A stretch of DNA of 64,000 nucleotides, taken from Candidatus Brachythrix odensensis. Its GTDB lineage: Bacteria; Chloroflexota; Anaerolineae; J036; Brachytrichaceae. The notes below the pieces were generated by a model. That model worked only from the letters and a program-made list of their open reading frames with translations. It had not been told where the DNA came from and ran no database searches. Position 1 is the first letter of the stretch. Each line of letters opens with the position of its first letter. Positions 1-8,529 of the stretch are shown in pieces. A program made the position numbers and the translations under genes. Location: the NCBI GenBank assembly GCA_016714465.1, contig JADKDT010000006.1, positions 121,204 to 185,203 on the forward strand, read 5' to 3'.

Positions 1-476
<476 letters not shown>

Positions 477-527
477 CGTGCTCCTTTGGGGTGGAGAACC
501 CCTTACAGAACCGTTCTTCGGAAACGG

Positions 528-551
528 TGTCCCGGGCGGAGCCCGGGGACA
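528..551. repeat. GC-rich hairpin in the katG / YCII divergent gap
   Basis: Inverted repeat TGTCCCGGGC ... GCCCGGGGACA with a short loop, in the 5' leader side of katG. It belongs to the family of core-GC hairpins seen throughout the window, but lies between divergent genes, so it is not a terminator for either. A smaller hairpin (CCGTT/AACGG, 511-527) sits next to it. Confidence 0.6.
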
Positions 552-580
552 TCACTCCCGAAAGAGGGGGTTCATTTCGC

Positions 581-615
581 CAATATCGATATTGTGACAC
601 GGAAGAAGCTGTCAC
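581..615 (-). promoter_or_regulatory. candidate katG promoter/operator region
   Basis: Upstream of katG lie a perfect 14-base palindrome, CAATATCGATATTG (581-594), and directly beside it an inverted repeat GTGACA-N10-TGTCAC (594-615). On the minus strand GTGACA could act as a -35 and the AT-rich palindrome as the -10 region, so a dyad-binding regulator could sit on the promoter. Which regulator (PerR/Fur, OxyR or other) cannot be read from the sequence. Inference only. Confidence 0.35.
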
Positions 616-858
616 GTTGCGAAACTGAGCCGCGCTCATTTCAATCACCCCAGCGAAAGGTAATGGCCCGCTCTGGTGCGTCAGACTGGTATGGTTCGGG
701 TGGCGGAGGACGGGACCCAGACTTCGCGCTCCAGGCGAAAGTCGGCGCGCGACCGGACAATGGGCAAAACCCTGACAATTGTGTCCAATTGTGGAAGGAT
801 CGCACGTCATATAGATAACAGCCAAGAATGACTGGGTAAGAATCAAGGAGTAAACATC

Positions 859-1194
859 ATGAAAAGCTATCTGTGTCTGCAACGTAATCTGCCAGGCGGC
901 GAACAGCGCCAACCTTCACCCACCCAAATGCAGGAAATGTATGCCAAATTCGGGGAGTGGCAGGAGAAATTCAAGTCCAACATAACGGATATGGGCGGCA
1001 AACTGGGCACCGGGAAAGTGGTCGGGAAGGACCAAGCGCTTGATGGCCCCTTTGTTGAGGTGAAGGACCTTGTGGGCGGCTACATGATCATCGCCGCCAA
1101 CAGCCTGGACGAAGCAGCGGTGGTCGCGAATGAATGCCCCGGTCTGGTCGGGCCCGGCTCCGGCTGCGAAATCATCGAGATCCATCGTCCTTGA
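859..1194 (+). CDS. YCII-related (DGPF domain) protein
   Basis: Small 111-residue cytoplasmic protein of the YCII/DGPF superfamily. The diagnostic DGPFVE motif is at residues 55-60 and is followed by the GGYMIIAANSLDEA segment typical of the fold. The start is supported by AAGGAG eight bases before ATG. DGPF proteins are known genomic partners of ECF42 sigma factors, and exactly such a gene follows: its TTG start at 1191 overlaps this gene's TGA. The biochemical role of DGPF proteins is not settled; a ligand-binding or dehydratase-like role has been suggested for YCII folds. A possible -10 (TATAGA, about 810) lies upstream. Confidence 0.9.
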   Translation: MKSYLCLQRNLPGGEQRQPSPTQMQEMYAKFGEWQEKFKSNITDMGGKLGTGKVVGKDQALDGPFVEVKDLVGGYMIIAANSLDEAAVVANECPGLVGPGSGCEIIEIHRP

Positions 1195-2325
1195 GTGCTC
1201 CCCAGCTCGTCGAAAGCTTTTTCAGGCACGAGTATTCGCGCGTGGTCGCCATGCTTGCCCGGCGGGTGGGCATGGCGAACATTGCGCTGGTCGAAGACGC
1301 GGTGCAGTCGACAATGATGCTCGCGCTGGAACGGTGGAAGGTGGCGGGTGTGCCTGACCAGCCGACCGCCTGGATGTATCGCGTGGCCTATAACGCGGTC
1401 ATCGACGCGCTGCGCAAACAGGCGCGACACGAGCGCATCTTGATGAAGGAAGCCGACCTTGAGCACGTGGCTTCGGAGCGCAACCCGGAATCGCTGCAAT
1501 CGTGGGAAGTCAACGACGCGATGCTGCGCATGTTGTTCGTATGTTGTGATGACGTGCTGCCCGCCCAGTCGCAGCTGATCATGGCCTTGAAGACGCTGTG
1601 TGGCTTTGACACGCGTGAAATCGCCCAGCGCCTGTTCATCAGCGAGGAAAATGTTTACATTTCACCGAGGGCTACCTGTCGTCGCATGCTGAGCTAGCCA
1701 TTCGACAGGAGCTATGTACCGAGGCTATGCGCCTGGCCACGATGCTGGCCAATCATGTGGCTGGGCAGGATCCTGAAACATTTGCCTTGCTGGCGCTAAT
1801 GCACTTGCATGCTGCGCGCCTGGCTTCGCGCCAGACCGCGGCGGGTGATTTGCTTCTGCTGCAGGAGCAGGACCGCAGTCTGTGGGATTGGCAGATGATC
1901 GAGACAGGCTTGACATGGCTGGCAAAGTCCGCCGAGGGCGATGTGTTTTTTCTCGCTATCATGCCGAGGCCGGCATCGCGGCAGAACACTGTCTTGCGCC
2001 GTCGATTGAGGCGACCAACTGGGAACGCATAGTCAGTTACTACGAGCAGATTGAACGCCAATCGAAGTCTCCGATTCACCGGCTGAACCGCGCAGTTGCG
2101 GTGGCGCAGTGGAAGGGGCCCGCGGCGGGGCTTGCCGTGTTGCAGGATTTCGAGATTCCGACATGGCTGGCGGGGTCCTATATGTGGCATGCGGTCCTGG
2201 CCGATTTGCACCGGCGCTGCGGTGACACGCGCCAGGCGCAGACATATATGGAGCTGGCGTGCGCCGCGGCGCCCAGTGAGGCCGTTCGATCTCTTTTGTT
2301 GCGTAGGCTGCAGGTGGACGGTTGA
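1191..2325 (+). pseudogene. ECF42-type sigma factor, broken by a deletion and a frameshift
   Basis: ECF-family RNA polymerase sigma factor of the DGPF-linked type (ECF42), which carries a long C-terminal TPR-like extension. The first frame (TTG 1191 to stop 1697) holds region 2 (VEDAVQSTMMLALERWK, PTAWMYRVAYNAVIDALRK) and the start of region 4 (GFDTREIAQRLFISEENVY). There the frame jumps to FTEGYLSSHAELAIRQELC, so roughly 40 residues of the usual linker are missing as well as the frame. A second break lies in a T-run near 1943-1949, after which SRYHAEAGIAAEHCLAPS and the rest of the extension read on to 2325. With region 4 cut, the factor should not recognise a -35 element. The partner DGPF gene is intact. 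Confidence 0.85.
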
Positions 2326-2531
2326 GCGGCGGAAACGGGCCTCGGCAATCGCAATCGATTGCGCCCGTCGATAGAGCGAACTAGGGATTTCGCGCATGTA
2401 GATCGTTGCCATGACCGACCACTATCACGCCTGATTGCGCAGCGCAAGCAGACTGCGGAAGGGCCATGGTTTCTGCCAAGTCCACTCCGGCCCGTCAGCG
2501 CCAACGCCGAATGCCTCGCCGGGCAAGTGTC

Positions 2532-2600
2532 TCAACAGAAGAAGGGAAGAAAGGAAGGAAGGAATAATCGTCCCCTTCCGTTCTTCTCTTCTTCTGTTGA
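2532..2600. repeat. purine/pyrimidine inverted repeat, copy 1 (MITE-like)
   Basis: A 69-base element starting TCAACAGAAGAAGGG, with a GA-rich left arm and a TC-rich right arm ending CTTCTGTTGA. It can fold into one long hairpin. A second, longer copy sits at 8530-8647 between etfB and etfA. No coding content is credible. Confidence 0.7.
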
Positions 2601-2641
2601 TCGCAAACCGCATTTCCCCGCAGCTGGCATGGGATCACCCG

Positions 2642-3332
2642 TCATGAGTCACCGGGCCAGGCCGCGCCCGCTTGAAGTGCCGCGGCATACTCATGAAGCC
2701 GCGCGTCATCATGCCCGCGGATTTGGTCGAGGAACGGAAAATCCGCCGGCACGACCGTGAGCTTGGCCAGCGGCTGAACCGGCGCAAAACCAGCCAGTTG
2801 CGCGATGTGGATTTGGCTGGACCCGAAAGGCCACGGGCGGTTGGGAAGTGAATGCGTCCCGGGGCAGAAGGTAGACCGTGCCCGTTCGCCAGGGCCGGCC
2901 GGCAAGCGCCGACTGGCTGACCGAAAACACATAGTACGGGCCGTCCAGGGCGCCCGCTTCCGCGGCCACGCGGATGCAGGCATTGGTGATCGACCCCACC
3001 CGGTCGCGATCCACGACGGCAAAGAACATCGCCCACAGGCCATCTGAGGCGGCATAGATGGCTTTCTGATTGCCAAAGTCCGTCAGATCAATGGGCTGGC
3101 GAGGCTCGAACAGCGCGATATTCGGATCGCCCGAACCGTGCATGGCGATGCCGTGATGATCGGCGGCATGGCACAGAAACTGCCACTTGGGCCAGGGCAG
3201 CGTGTAGTCAATCGGCGCGCCTCCGCCACTGCCGAGCGTCGTCCTGAGCAACGCATCAAATGCCGCCCGAGCGTTCTCGTCGGCGTCGACCCCTGGGCGT
3301 GTCATCCAGTAGTCCGGTAGCCTCATGTTCAT
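2642..3332 (-). pseudogene. conserved hypothetical protein, frameshifted
   Basis: Protein of about 230 residues that I recognise only as a conserved hypothetical. The N-terminal frame (start 3332, alternative ATG at 3326) reads MRLPDYWMTRPGVDAD, then IAMHGSGDPNIALFEPRQ and FGNQKAIYAASDGLWAMFFAVVDR. Near 2825, in the PPVAF segment, the sense frame moves to FGSSQIHIAQLAGFAPVQPL and continues to the stop at 2642. The HGS and later YAASD pattern faintly recalls the His/Tyr positions of ADP-ribosyltransferase folds, but that is speculation. No clear ribosome site is seen. Confidence 0.6.
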
Positions 3333-3445
3333 GACTCTGCTATCGCATCCTGCGTCGCTTCGCGATCAAATCATACTGCCGCCGGGCGGTTTGCACCGCA
3401 TGCCGCTGCGCGTCCAACCTCCCGCTCAACAATCGCCGTGCTCTC

Positions 3446-3505
3446 GTTCCCGGCGGTATCGCTGCGCTCAACCGCCGGCTACCGGCTGGCACCCCTCCGG
3501 CGTGC
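3446..3505. repeat. dispersed repeat GGCGGTATCGC, copy C
   Basis: The segment around CCGGCGGTATCGCTGCGCTC, followed by an ACCCCTCCGGCGTGC end, recurs at about 7236-7270 and 7518-7590 in the region upstream of etfB. Here it abuts the remnant gene on its 5' side, as if it had interrupted that gene. Confidence 0.6.
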
Positions 3506-3514
3506 TGGATCGAG

Positions 3515-3616
3515 CAAGCGCGGCCGACCACACGGCGAGCAACCGATGTTCCACATCCGTGAGCGTCCCACCCCGGCGAAGGGTGATGAAGCGCGGATCG
3601 CGGTCTTGGGGTAGGA
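3515..3616 (-). pseudogene. remnant of an Imm5-like / conserved small protein
   Basis: On the minus strand about 30 residues read DRDPRFITLRRGGTLTDVE then HRLLAVWSAA. This resembles the start of proteins annotated as putative immunity (Imm5-like), which usually continue with a CAEHVL-type helix. Here sense is lost where the dispersed repeat begins at about 3510. No start codon is clear. The family assignment is tentative. Confidence 0.35.
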
Positions 3617-4000
3617 TCACGAAAGCGCCACGATCAGGCTGCTCGCTACCATGACCAGCGCGACCGGCGCCCAAAGAGTGCGCTCGGGTTTGCTGGGGGT
3701 GGCCAGATTCATGATCAGAGAGAGAACACTAATCCCAACGACGACCCAGATCGCGATTTCCGCCGCCGCGTAGAAATCCACAAGACCCAGGCGGGCCCGG
3801 GCGATGACGATGGCGGCCAGCAGCGTGAGCGAGATCGCCTGTATCACCGCTGCCACGCGCATGGGCTGAGGGAACTTCCCGGGATAGCGCCCGCCCATCG
3901 CCAAATGCCCCCAGGGCGCGCCCAAGGCCAGTGCGATCTGAAACGACACGGCGAGCGCCGTTGCGAGCGCAAAGGCGAAGGCGGCGATGGTTGTGAGCAT
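3617..4000 (-). CDS. small four-helix membrane protein
   Basis: A 127-residue hydrophobic protein with four predicted membrane segments: about residues 4-26, 50-68 (VAAVIQAISLTLLAAIVIA), 80-100 and 108-125. A conserved-looking loop GAPWGHLAMGGRYPG lies after helix 1. I recognise it as a conserved hypothetical inner-membrane protein without a known function. It may be co-transcribed with the DUF2200 gene (36-base gap, same strand). Confidence 0.7.
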   Translation of the reverse strand: MLTTIAAFAFALATALAVSFQIALALGAPWGHLAMGGRYPGKFPQPMRVAAVIQAISLTLLAAIVIARARLGLVDFYAAAEIAIWVVVGISVLSLIMNLATPSKPERTLWAPVALVMVASSLIVALS

Positions 4001-4036
4001 GAATTCCTCTTTCGAACTCCTGAAGGTCCCGACGGA

Positions 4037-4387
4037 CTACTTCCGTAGAATCTTGTCGAGCGCCTTTCCCTTGGCGAGTTCATCGACGAGCTTGTCCAGG
4101 TAACGAACCTTGCGCATGAGCGGGTCTTCGATGTCTTCCACGCGCACGCCGCAGACGACGCCCTTGATGAGCGACACGTTTGGATTCAATACCGGCGCCT
4201 CGGCAAAGAAAGTCTCCAGATCGCATTCTCGGTCCAACTGGCCCTGCAGCTCCGATTGGCTGTAGCCCGTCAGCCAGCAGATAATCTGGTCGACTTCCGC
4301 CTTCGTGCGGTTCTTGCGTTCAGCCTTATTGACATACTCCGGGTACACGCGCGCAAACTTCATGCGGTAGATACGGTGCTGGGTCAT
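4037..4387 (-). CDS. DUF2200 family protein
   Basis: A 116-residue soluble protein matching the DUF2200 family along its full length: HRIYRMKFARVYPEYVNKAE at the start, then EVDQIICWLTGYSQ, LNPNVSLIKGVVCGVRVEDI and a C-terminal DPLMRKVRYLDKLVDELAKG helix. The length is that of the family. The function is unknown. The next gene on the strand is the small membrane protein. Confidence 0.88.
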   Translation of the reverse strand: MTQHRIYRMKFARVYPEYVNKAERKNRTKAEVDQIICWLTGYSQSELQGQLDRECDLETFFAEAPVLNPNVSLIKGVVCGVRVEDIEDPLMRKVRYLDKLVDELAKGKALDKILRK

Positions 4388-4493
4388 GGTCGTTACTCCC
4401 GTTGGCGCAGGCCCTCGTGCGCATATTCGGAGAGGTCAACCGCCTCCGAGCGAAGCGCGGGAAGGGATGATCACACCGGTTCTTCGGCTGGCT

Positions 4494-5315
4494 TCAGACG
4501 CTCTTTCCGTCCGCGGTGGGCAGGCCTTCGCCCATCCATTCCATCAGTGAGCCGTCATACACGGACACGTTTTTGTGTCCGGCAATCAAGTGCGCCATGG
4601 CGTTCAGGGTGGCAGCGATCCCACCCCCACAATAGGTGATGATGCGCTCAAAGCCCGCGCCCGCATCCAGCCGAGCGGCAAGAGCATCGTCAGACACCAG
4701 GGTATCCATCCCCTGCATCAGGTCCATCGCCGAGACAACCGATGAGCCCGGGATATGCGCGCCGCCATACATCTCCAAAGGGATGGCGTACTCCGTGCGG
4801 ATGCGGGCATCGCCCATCGCGCGCAGCACTTCCTCCTTGCTGGCGATCATCTCGGGACTGAACTCACCCGCAAACTCCGTTGCCTCATACTGCCGTGCGC
4901 CCTGCTCCACTGTCCCGCCAGCCTTCGTCCAGGCGGCGAGCCCCCCATTCAGCACCCGAACATTGGTGTGGCCTGCATAACGGAGGATCCACCAGGCGCG
5001 GGTTGCGGCGGGGAGCACCCCAACCGCATACAGAATGACTTCGGTATCCCGCGATATGCCAAGTTGCCCGAGCTGCGCCTCGATCTCGGCCGGGGGCACG
5101 AGCATGTATTCATAGGGGCTGCCCTTGTCAGCAAACCGCTGGTGGTCAAAGAAGGCGGCGCCGGGGATGTGGCCCTGGAGATACTGCTGTTGTGCAGAGG
5201 GCGCATCGGCACTCCTGCTGAAGAAGATCATCGACGCATCGTAAATACGCAGGTCGCTGGCCGCCGGCCTGGCCAGCAGCTCGCTGGCTTCGATAAGCGC
5301 GCTTTGTCTTTTCAC
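4494..5315 (-). CDS. two-domain sulfurtransferase (thiosulfate/3-mercaptopyruvate type)
   Basis: Tandem-rhodanese enzyme that moves sulfane sulfur from thiosulfate or mercaptopyruvate to a thiol acceptor. It has 273 residues. The N-terminal domain (about 5-135) contains the DAR-like RIYDASMIFF strand and GHIPGAAFFD but no cysteine at the active-site position. The C-terminal domain carries Cys229 in ITYCGGGIAA, the catalytic loop. The GTG start at 5315 is chosen because AAGGAG precedes it by eight bases; an open frame continues upstream without a better start. It lies downstream of the heliorhodopsin on the same strand, but a hairpin separates them, so co-transcription is uncertain. Confidence 0.9.
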   Translation of the reverse strand: MKRQSALIEASELLARPAASDLRIYDASMIFFSRSADAPSAQQQYLQGHIPGAAFFDHQRFADKGSPYEYMLVPPAEIEAQLGQLGISRDTEVILYAVGVLPAATRAWWILRYAGHTNVRVLNGGLAAWTKAGGTVEQGARQYEATEFAGEFSPEMIASKEEVLRAMGDARIRTEYAIPLEMYGGAHIPGSSVVSAMDLMQGMDTLVSDDALAARLDAGAGFERIITYCGGGIAATLNAMAHLIAGHKNVSVYDGSLMEWMGEGLPTADGKSV

Positions 5316-5345
5316 CTTTCCTTCTCCTTGGTCGGCGTAGTTAGC

Positions 5346-5378
5346 CCGAATTTCCGGGGAGATATCCCCGGAAATCGG
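5346..5378 (-). terminator. hairpin between heliorhodopsin and sulfurtransferase
   Basis: ATTTCCGGGG-AGATAT-CCCCGGAAAT with outer CCG/CGG pairs. It is placed 40-70 bases after the heliorhodopsin stop and just before the sulfurtransferase ribosome site. No U-tract follows. Confidence 0.55.
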
Positions 5379-5416
5379 CCGATGGCCGGATGGGGCGCCG
5401 TTGGGCATTCCGCGCT

Positions 5417-6223
5417 CTATACCGGGGCCAGCGTGCCGGTCCAGATCAGCCAGCACAGAACACTCTTGGCCAGCAGACTCAGAATGATGTAGACGCGCTC
5501 GCCGAAGAGATAGTCCTTCCAGGGTCCCACCTTCTTGTACTGCAACACCATGTTGATGGCGAAAATGTTGAAGAAGACAAACAGGATGGGAACAATCGCG
5601 TATACGAAGGCCGGCGGCTTGGCATCGCCGGAGTTGACCGCGCCCACGAAATACAGCACGATGACCACCCACGGGACGAACCCGGCAACGCAACCGTAGA
5701 TGAACGCCGTCCAGTCCGTCTTCGGTGTCCGCTGGTTATGCAACTCCATCATGATGCCAAAAAGGTTCATGGTGGCATTGAGCGTGAAGATCAGGATGAT
5801 CGCGCCCAGATCCCACAACCCAATCAGCATGCCGATCAGCACGATCATCAGCGAGGAGCTCAAGGCATATTCATAGAAGCGGACCGGGTTCATGCCCTTC
5901 TTCAGATTCTCCACATAACGCCCATAGCCAAGGGTCGCCAGGTAAAAGTGCGCCACGGCTGAGATCAGCAGGAAGCAGGCCACCGCCGGTCCGAAAGGGA
6001 GTTCGTAGAAGAGCTGCGTGTTCGGTTTCAGCGAACGGGTCGCAACGTCAAAACTCAGATAGTTGGTGAAGATGGGATAAGTCGTCGCCCGGCTGACCAC
6101 GATCATGAAGATGCCCTGGATGAGATGCAGGAATCCCATGATGGCGTTGAAACGGCGCAAGCCGGTGAACTTCCGCTCCATGGCGCTTTCCGAAGCGTTT
6201 GCGGCAATACTCTTGGACGTCAT
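5417..6223 (-). CDS. heliorhodopsin
   Basis: Seven-helix retinal protein of the heliorhodopsin family, whose N-terminus faces the cytoplasm; proposed roles are sensory or regulatory rather than ion pumping. It has 268 residues. The hallmark helix-3 block RFYEYALSSSLMI carries Glu118, the counter-ion position. Helix 7 has Lys253 in SLLAKSVLCW, the Schiff-base lysine. Helix 1 has the conserved His33 (GFLHLIQG) and helix 2 has His92 (AVAHFYL). ATG 6223 has a GGGGAG site. The genome context shows no ion-pump rhodopsin or retinal-forming oxygenase nearby. The only carotenoid gene in the window, crtI at 21.4 kb, is frameshifted. Confidence 0.93.
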   Translation of the reverse strand: MTSKSIAANASESAMERKFTGLRRFNAIMGFLHLIQGIFMIVVSRATTYPIFTNYLSFDVATRSLKPNTQLFYELPFGPAVACFLLISAVAHFYLATLGYGRYVENLKKGMNPVRFYEYALSSSLMIVLIGMLIGLWDLGAIILIFTLNATMNLFGIMMELHNQRTPKTDWTAFIYGCVAGFVPWVVIVLYFVGAVNSGDAKPPAFVYAIVPILFVFFNIFAINMVLQYKKVGPWKDYLFGERVYIILSLLAKSVLCWLIWTGTLAPV

Positions 6224-6360
6224 TTCTTTGTCTCCCCTTACGCAAGTGATCTGGTCATTCTGAGTAATGGCCTGAGGGTTTGTATCGGCTGCAGGATGCA
6301 GCCACCTCCTGCCAGAAGCCGACCAATAACAAAGCTCAGCGGCGGTTATTCGAGGGTTAC

Positions 6361-6567
6361 TCAGCCAGACGTTGGAAGTATAGCCCTTCCGTCATTCGCT
6401 ACAGCCTGGGATGCGAATTGCCAGTCGGGATAGCTGGCCCGGAGATACGGCAGGCGCGCCTCCCAATCAGCGGCGGCGAGTCCCATCGCGAGTTGGACCC
6501 AGCTGAGCAAGCCCAGATAGCTGCCGGCCGGAAAGTCGATGGTCGTCTTGCAGTGGGCCAGACCCAA
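6361..6567 (-). CDS. unidentified small ORF
   Basis: A 68-residue open frame with a segment LLSWVQLAMGLAAADWEARL and YPDWQFASQ that looks protein-like in composition, but it matches no family I know and has no clear ribosome site. It could be the end of a decayed gene. Between it and the next ORF (6568-6670) nothing else is seen. Confidence 0.25.
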   Translation of the reverse strand: MGLAHCKTTIDFPAGSYLGLLSWVQLAMGLAAADWEARLPYLRASYPDWQFASQAVANDGRAILPTSG

Positions 6568-6670
6568 CGCGCTGCCACCACCCCCAGTGTTGCTGGCAAC
6601 CCAGGCTCAGCGACGGACCGCCGCCTTTGGTCACGGCGCAGGGTTGGGCGTCGATGTCTTGCGCATGGAT

Positions 6671-7036
6671 CTAGACGGTAATGGTGCCACCGAACCAGCC
6701 CTCGACCAGCGCGCTGACGGTCGGTGCGACGAATTGGAAATCGTGCTCAATCGAGTAGTGCGCCCACAGGCCGTCATGACCGCGCCGGTAGCCAAACGTT
6801 ATGCCGTCAACTCCCGCTCTGCCAACGACCAAGAACTCCCGCTCCGGCTCTTCAATAACCTCATCGGCAGAGACGATTAGCCACATTTGTTCCAACTCAC
6901 TCCACACACCGTGCGTGAACCTCTCCGAGGCAAAATAGTCGGAGCATCGATAGGCACTGAATCGCTTTGGAATTCCCGTATTCATGGCGACATCTGGCGT
7001 GGCGTCTCTTTCCTGATCCGACCTCACGATCGCCAT
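6671..7036 (-). CDS. hypothetical protein, possibly SMI1/KNR4 (SUKH)-like
   Basis: A 121-residue soluble acidic protein. The C-terminal half (EREFLVVGRAGVDGITFGY, RRGHDGLWAHYSIEH, VAPTVSALVEGWFGGTITV) has the pattern of conserved hypothetical proteins that resemble SUKH immunity-type domains: a short strand, then G-x-D-G-I, and a terminal 'GW..G.ITV'. The start may be ATG 7036 or ATG 6985; neither has a strong ribosome site. The function is unknown. Confidence 0.5.
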   Translation of the reverse strand: MAIVRSDQERDATPDVAMNTGIPKRFSAYRCSDYFASERFTHGVWSELEQMWLIVSADEVIEEPEREFLVVGRAGVDGITFGYRRGHDGLWAHYSIEHDFQFVAPTVSALVEGWFGGTITV

Positions 7037-7149
7037 TATCAGCCCACCACATCAGGACCGCGGTCACTCGAAAGCCAAACCGTGGCGGCAAGATGCTCCG
7101 CAATCACGTCTTCCGCTCAGCTCGCGCGCAGGCGCGTCGATCGGAAACC

Positions 7150-7705
7150 CTGACCAACCTTACTCACCTGACCACACGTTGCCGAACCTTACCCACGTGA
7201 TAAAACCTGACGAACGTTATCAACGTTACCAACCCGCCCCCGTTTCCGGCGGTATCGCTTCGCTCAACCGCACGCTGCCTTCGAGCAGCCCTCCACGCTG
7301 CGAGTCCGCGCGTACCAGATCGACATCGCCGATGGAGCAGACTCGGCATCGAGCATCCGCGCTTCTCAGACGCGCCAACACGATAAGTACCCGTGCCGGC
7401 TAAAGCCTAAGCTCCAACGCCTTCCGCTCATACTTGCCCAAACCTTGCCCACCTGACCAGACCTTACCCACCTGATCACACCTGATCAAACGTTATCAAC
7501 GTTATCAACGTTATCAACCCGCCCCCGTTTCCGGCGGTATCGCTTCGCTCAACCACCGGCTATCTGCCTGCACCCCTCCGGGGTGCGGGCGCGCACATGC
7601 ATGGCGTCGAGAAACCTGATCAAACCTTACCCACATGACCAAACCTGACCCACCCGACCCACCTGATCACACCTTACCCACCTGACCAAACCTGATCAAA
7701 CCCGA
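7150..7705. repeat. degenerate 9/10-base tandem units in three blocks upstream of etfB
   Basis: Three blocks (about 7150-7233, 7433-7517, 7615-7705), each of roughly nine consecutive 9- or 10-base units. Unit types include CTGACCAAC, CTTACCCAC, CTGATCACAC, CTGATCAAAC and GTTATCAAC. Blocks 1 and 2 end in the same run of GTTATCAAC-like units and pass straight into a shared segment, CCCGCCCCCGTTTCC, then GGCGGTATCGCTTCGCTC. The remainder of 7037-7733 has no credible gene. Confidence 0.8.
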
Positions 7706-7717
7706 CCCTCCCCGTCC

Positions 7718-7733
7718 TACAATAGACCCCGTC
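7718..7733 (+). promoter_or_regulatory. etfB -10 element, probably leaderless
   Basis: TACAAT at 7718-7723 ends ten bases before the etfB ATG, and there is no Shine-Dalgarno sequence in between. Transcription from this -10 would start at or near the ATG. Confidence 0.5.
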
Positions 7734-8504
7734 ATGAACATCATCGCCCTGGTCAAGCAGACCCCCGACACGGCCAAGCTGTCGCGCACCCTGAACGGGT
7801 TGCAGTTGATGGCCGACGGCCAGCCCCGCATCGTCAATCCGTGGGACGAGTACGCCCTCGAGATCGCCCTGCAGCTCAAGGAGAAGCACGGCGGCAAAAA
7901 GGTGACCGCCCTCAGCCTGGGCCGGCCCGAGGCCGTCGACGCCTTGCGCACCGGCCTGGCCATGGGCGCCGATGAGGCCATTCTGGTTTCTGACCCCGGC
8001 CTGGCCGGGACCGACACGCTCGGCACCGCCCGGGCCCTGGCCGCCGCGATCAAGAAGATCGGGGCGGTTGACATCATCGTGGCCGGGCGCTCGGCCATCG
8101 ACGGCAACAACGCCGCCGTCCCCGCCCAGGTCGCCGCCTTGCTCGGCCTGCCCCTCGTCTCCTACGTCGCCGCGCTCAAGACCGTCGACGCCGCAGGCCG
8201 TAGCATGACCCTCGCCCGTGCTCTCGAGAGCGGGCGCGAGACCGTCACCGCCCGCCTCCCGGTCGTCATCACTGTCGTCAAGGAGATCGCCGAGCCGCGC
8301 TACCCCAGCTTCATGGGCATCCGCAAAGCCGCCAAGGCGCCTGTGACGACCTGGTCGCTCAAGGACCTCGGCATCGATCCGGCCAGCCTAGTGCCCCAGA
8401 TGAGCTGGGAAGCCTCCCTGCCCGAGCTGCGCGAGGTCCAGTGCGAATTCATCCCCGGCACCCCGGCCGAGCAGGCCCGCCGCGCTGGTGACAAAGCTCC
8501 TTGA
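7734..8504 (+). CDS. etfB: electron transfer flavoprotein, beta subunit
   Basis: Small subunit of the FAD/AMP heterodimer that carries electrons from acyl-CoA and other dehydrogenases to the quinone pool or to bifurcating partners. It has 256 residues, the usual length. N-terminal KQTPDTAKL, then NPWDEYALEIAL, a nucleotide-site segment IVAGRSAIDGNNAAVPAQ, and the recognition-loop region LPVVITVVKEIAEPRYPSFMG. ATG 7734 is preceded by a -10-like TACAAT and no ribosome site. etfA follows after 168 bases that hold a hairpin repeat, an unusual separation for this pair. Confidence 0.95.
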   Translation: MNIIALVKQTPDTAKLSRTLNGLQLMADGQPRIVNPWDEYALEIALQLKEKHGGKKVTALSLGRPEAVDALRTGLAMGADEAILVSDPGLAGTDTLGTARALAAAIKKIGAVDIIVAGRSAIDGNNAAVPAQVAALLGLPLVSYVAALKTVDAAGRSMTLARALESGRETVTARLPVVITVVKEIAEPRYPSFMGIRKAAKAPVTTWSLKDLGIDPASLVPQMSWEASLPELREVQCEFIPGTPAEQARRAGDKAP

Positions 8505-8529
8505 GCAGAAAATACTCTAGCGAACAAAT

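Noticed and set aside
6318..6345. B12-box-like words (GCCAGAAGCCGACC) near the heliorhodopsin promoter
   Set aside because: Two or more mismatches, on the strand opposite to the heliorhodopsin, and no cobalamin riboswitch stems around it.
7433..7705. DnaA-box-like TTATCAACG and TTACCCACC words suggesting a replication origin
   Set aside because: They are members of the 9/10-base unit array, each two or more bases off TTATCCACA, and no dnaA, dnaN, gyrB or AT-rich unwinding region is nearby.
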